Positions 6,789-8,293 of a stretch of DNA of 8,293 bases are shown piece by piece. This DNA is from Chitinophagaceae bacterium. GTDB lineage: Bacteria > Bacteroidota > Bacteroidia > Chitinophagales > Chitinophagaceae. The notes under the pieces are model-generated. The model made no database searches. It was not told the origin of the DNA and saw nothing but the letters and a program-made list of their open reading frames with translations. Position numbers and translations under genes: made by a program. The stretch lies in assembly GCA_016787105.1 (NCBI GenBank), contig JAEUVI010000528.1, forward strand, positions 1-8,293, given 5' to 3'. How positions within the stretch are numbered: the stretch's first letter is position 1; every line of letters starts with the position of its first letter.

Positions 6789-6806
6789 AAAAGGCAACCT
6801 TTTTTT
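6789..6806 (+). terminator. Weak terminator-like hairpin between chitinase and sigma factor genes
   Basis: AAAAGG (6789-6794) pairs with CCTTTT (6798-6803) around a CAA loop, and the T run extends to 6806. The stem is short and AT-rich, so termination would be inefficient. It is the only terminator-like element between the chitinase and the sigma factor gene, and it lies 19 bp before the sigma-factor start. Confidence 0.3.
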
Positions 6807-6824
6807 CCGCAACAACGATTATAG

Positions 6825-7427
6825 ATGGAAACTATACCGGATTTGTTATCGGCTGATGAATTGACTTTTCACATCAGGGGTTGTGCCCTGAATAAAAGAG
6901 AGAGCCAGAAAAAACTATATGGCTCTTTCTACGGATACGCTATGGCTATATGTGACCGGTATGCAAGTAACCAGGATGATGCGGTTGAGATAATCAATGA
7001 CGGCTTCCTGAAAATTTTCAGGGAGATTCACCATTTTGAACCCGCCTATTCCGATATCGTAAGTTCATTCAAAGGTTGGCTCAGGAAAATAATGATTTAT
7101 ACTGCCATTGATTATTTCCGGAAGTATAATAAACACCAGGCTCCTGCCGATCTGGACACTGTCGTATACCAGGTGCCAGCTTTTTATCCTGATGCGCTTG
7201 ATCGTCTTTCACATGAAGAAATTATCCGTTCTGTTCAGCAACTATCGCCCGGATATCGTGCGGTATTTAACCTGTTTGTTATAGATGGGTTAACACATGA
7301 AGAAATAGCGAATCACCTGGAAATATCTGTTGGTACATCCAAATCGAACCTGGCCAAAGCGAGAAGACAGTTACAAAAAATTTTATTTATACAAAGCCAT
7401 AACGAAATCAAAAAAAATGCAGTTTGA
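6825..7427 (+). CDS. ECF-type RNA polymerase sigma factor
   Basis: A 200-residue sigma-70-family protein with only regions 2 and 4, the ECF (group IV) layout. Region 2 spans about 27-103: YASNQDDAVEIINDGFLKIF matches the core-binding and -10 segments, and FKGWLRKIMIYTAIDYFRK matches the end of region 2. Region 4 spans about 126-187, with RLSHEEIIRSVQQLSPGYR followed by the -35-binding helix-turn-helix (LTHEEIANHLEISVGTSKSN, 156-175) and KARRQLQKIL. It should direct core polymerase to a small set of envelope- or stress-related promoters. The ATG at 6825 is preceded by ATTATAG without a Shine-Dalgarno, normal for Bacteroidota. The 3' end overlaps the next gene by 11 bp, the classic sigma/anti-sigma arrangement, so that product is probably its regulator. 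The target promoter motif is not recognisable here. Confidence 0.95.
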   Translation: METIPDLLSADELTFHIRGCALNKRESQKKLYGSFYGYAMAICDRYASNQDDAVEIINDGFLKIFREIHHFEPAYSDIVSSFKGWLRKIMIYTAIDYFRKYNKHQAPADLDTVVYQVPAFYPDALDRLSHEEIIRSVQQLSPGYRAVFNLFVIDGLTHEEIANHLEISVGTSKSNLAKARRQLQKILFIQSHNEIKKNAV

Positions 7428-8293
7428 AGATTTTGATAAGAAAGTCAGGGAAGCTGCCGAGCACCACCATCCCGCCTACGATGAAAAGGCTTGGGATAGC
7501 ATGGAAAAATTGCTCGATAAACACCTGCCTGTGGAAAAAGATAACAGGAGAAGATTATTTTTCTTTTTACTCCTTTTCCTGTTAGCGGGTACCGGCGCTT
7601 ACCTGTGGATGGCAAAACCATGGAACCCTTCAGCAGTAGCTGAAAGCAGCAGGCAAGCCATCGCACAACCTTCAACTTCCGTTCCGGGAAAAAATAATTA
7701 TGCTACAAACGCTTCTAATAATAACAATATTGAAAAGAGCAATAAAGAAACATCACCGGTAAATGAATCTTCTCCTGTTAAGAACAACACAGTAGAATAC
7801 CCTGTCGATAAAATTTCTGATCCAAAGAATGCAGATAGCGAAAGCAAGACAACAGAAAGTAAGACAATAACTGTAGCAGATAATATCATTAAAAAAGAAA
7901 CCAATCAATATTTTAAAAAGAAATCTTCGGGCAGAAACAAAGAAACATTTGCGAAAGCTGGTTCTTTTTCAAAAATTATCAGGGAACAAGCGAATCATTT
8001 AAAAACAACTGCCGTTGAAACAGGCAATAATAAAATCAACAACACAGAAAAGCCGGTAGCAAATAATAATACTATTGATAACAGTATTGATAAAATTGCT
8101 GTTGCACCCGAATCTGTAAATACAATTATTGCCGACAATCCTTCGGATAAAACAGATAAGCCTTTAACAACAGACAGTGCTGTTAATAAAGGGGCGGAAA
8201 AAGAAAATGTAGTTAAAAACGAAACACCAGCGGAGCAGAAAAAATTACAAAAAAAGAATAAGTCTTCATTTGCAATCACCGTATCGGGTGGAC
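7417..8293 (+). CDS. Probable dual membrane-spanning anti-sigma factor (partial, runs off the window)
   Basis: The frame opened by the ATG at 7417 stays open for 292 codons to the window edge. Residues 1-46 are a charged cytosolic head (FDKKVREAAEHHHPAYDEKA, then WDSMEKLLDKHLP); a single membrane helix covers about 47-65 behind Arg44-46; residues 67-282 are a low-complexity linker rich in Asn, Lys, Thr, Ser and Glu with no other hydrophobic segment; residues 283-292 (SSFAITVSGG) look like the first strand of an outer-membrane beta-barrel of the kind common in Bacteroidota. The start overlaps the sigma gene by 11 bp in another frame, implying coupled translation. Dual membrane-spanning anti-sigma factors of this layout are known in Bacteroides thetaiotaomicron, where they pair with ECF sigma factors. 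The head would hold the sigma factor and the barrel would sense outer-membrane state. The barrel is mostly outside the window, so the call rests on architecture and position. It shows no recognisable FecR or zinc-binding (ZAS) anti-sigma motif. Confidence 0.7.
   Translation, partial: MQFEDFDKKVREAAEHHHPAYDEKAWDSMEKLLDKHLPVEKDNRRRLFFFLLLFLLAGTGAYLWMAKPWNPSAVAESSRQAIAQPSTSVPGKNNYATNASNNNNIEKSNKETSPVNESSPVKNNTVEYPVDKISDPKNADSESKTTESKTITVADNIIKKETNQYFKKKSSGRNKETFAKAGSFSKIIREQANHLKTTAVETGNNKINNTEKPVANNNTIDNSIDKIAVAPESVNTIIADNPSDKTDKPLTTDSAVNKGAEKENVVKNETPAEQKKLQKKNKSSFAITVSGG

Noticed and set aside
7698..8279. Two minus-strand frames (7698-7904, 7995-8279) whose peptides look like hydrophobic membrane proteins
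   Set aside because: They are antisense to the Asn/Lys/Thr-rich linker of the plus-strand gene; complementing such codons automatically gives Leu/Ile/Val/Ser-rich peptides.
1..8293. CRISPR arrays, insertion sequences, tRNA or rRNA genes
   Set aside because: I saw no regularly spaced repeats, transposase-like frames, terminal inverted repeats with duplications, or cloverleaf/rRNA sequence in the window.

Overview
The window looks like a chromosomal segment from a Bacteroidota bacterium, most likely Chitinophagaceae or a close relative. This rests on the low-to-moderate GC, near absence of Shine-Dalgarno sequences, matches to the Bacteroidota promoter (TTTG / TAnnTTTG), and the gene content (GH51 and GH18 glycosidases, a bestrophin, and an ECF sigma factor overlapping an inner-membrane-anchored protein that appears to run into an outer-membrane barrel). 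The family and genus are inference; no marker gene is present.

Left part (1-1564, minus strand): a secreted GH51 alpha-L-arabinofuranosidase, with perhaps the first codons of a co-transcribed downstream gene at the window edge. Its promoter is unusually clear, and a LacI-family-like operator lies over the predicted transcription start.

Divergent intergenic region (1565-1978, 414 bp): besides the GH51 promoter and operator it holds a GCCAAA/TTTGGC dyad over the -33 element, a perfect 8-bp hairpin whose minus-strand RNA would have a GAAA tetraloop, and a good rho-independent terminator pointing at the bestrophin gene. A terminator here is unexpected because no annotated gene reads into it, so an unannotated small RNA or a lost gene is possible. 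A TAAATTTG box just before the bestrophin start is the likely promoter for the rightward genes.

Middle (1979-6711, plus strand): bestrophin-family channel, Gfo/Idh/MocA oxidoreductase, VanZ-family membrane protein, secreted penicillin-binding-protein/class-C-beta-lactamase-type serine hydrolase, and secreted GH18 chitinase. Gaps are short (27, 53, -1 and 67 bp), so partial or full co-transcription is plausible. VanZ and the hydrolase share a TGATG stop/start overlap and are probably translationally coupled. No SusC/SusD pair is present, so this is not a classical polysaccharide utilization locus.

Right part (6825-8293, plus strand): an ECF sigma factor overlaps by 11 bp a gene that runs off the window. 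The visible 292 residues have a short cytosolic head, one membrane helix, a roughly 215-residue N/K/T/S/E-rich linker and the apparent first strand of an outer-membrane barrel. This is the layout of the dual membrane-spanning anti-sigma factors described in Bacteroides, and it is the most interesting item in the window.
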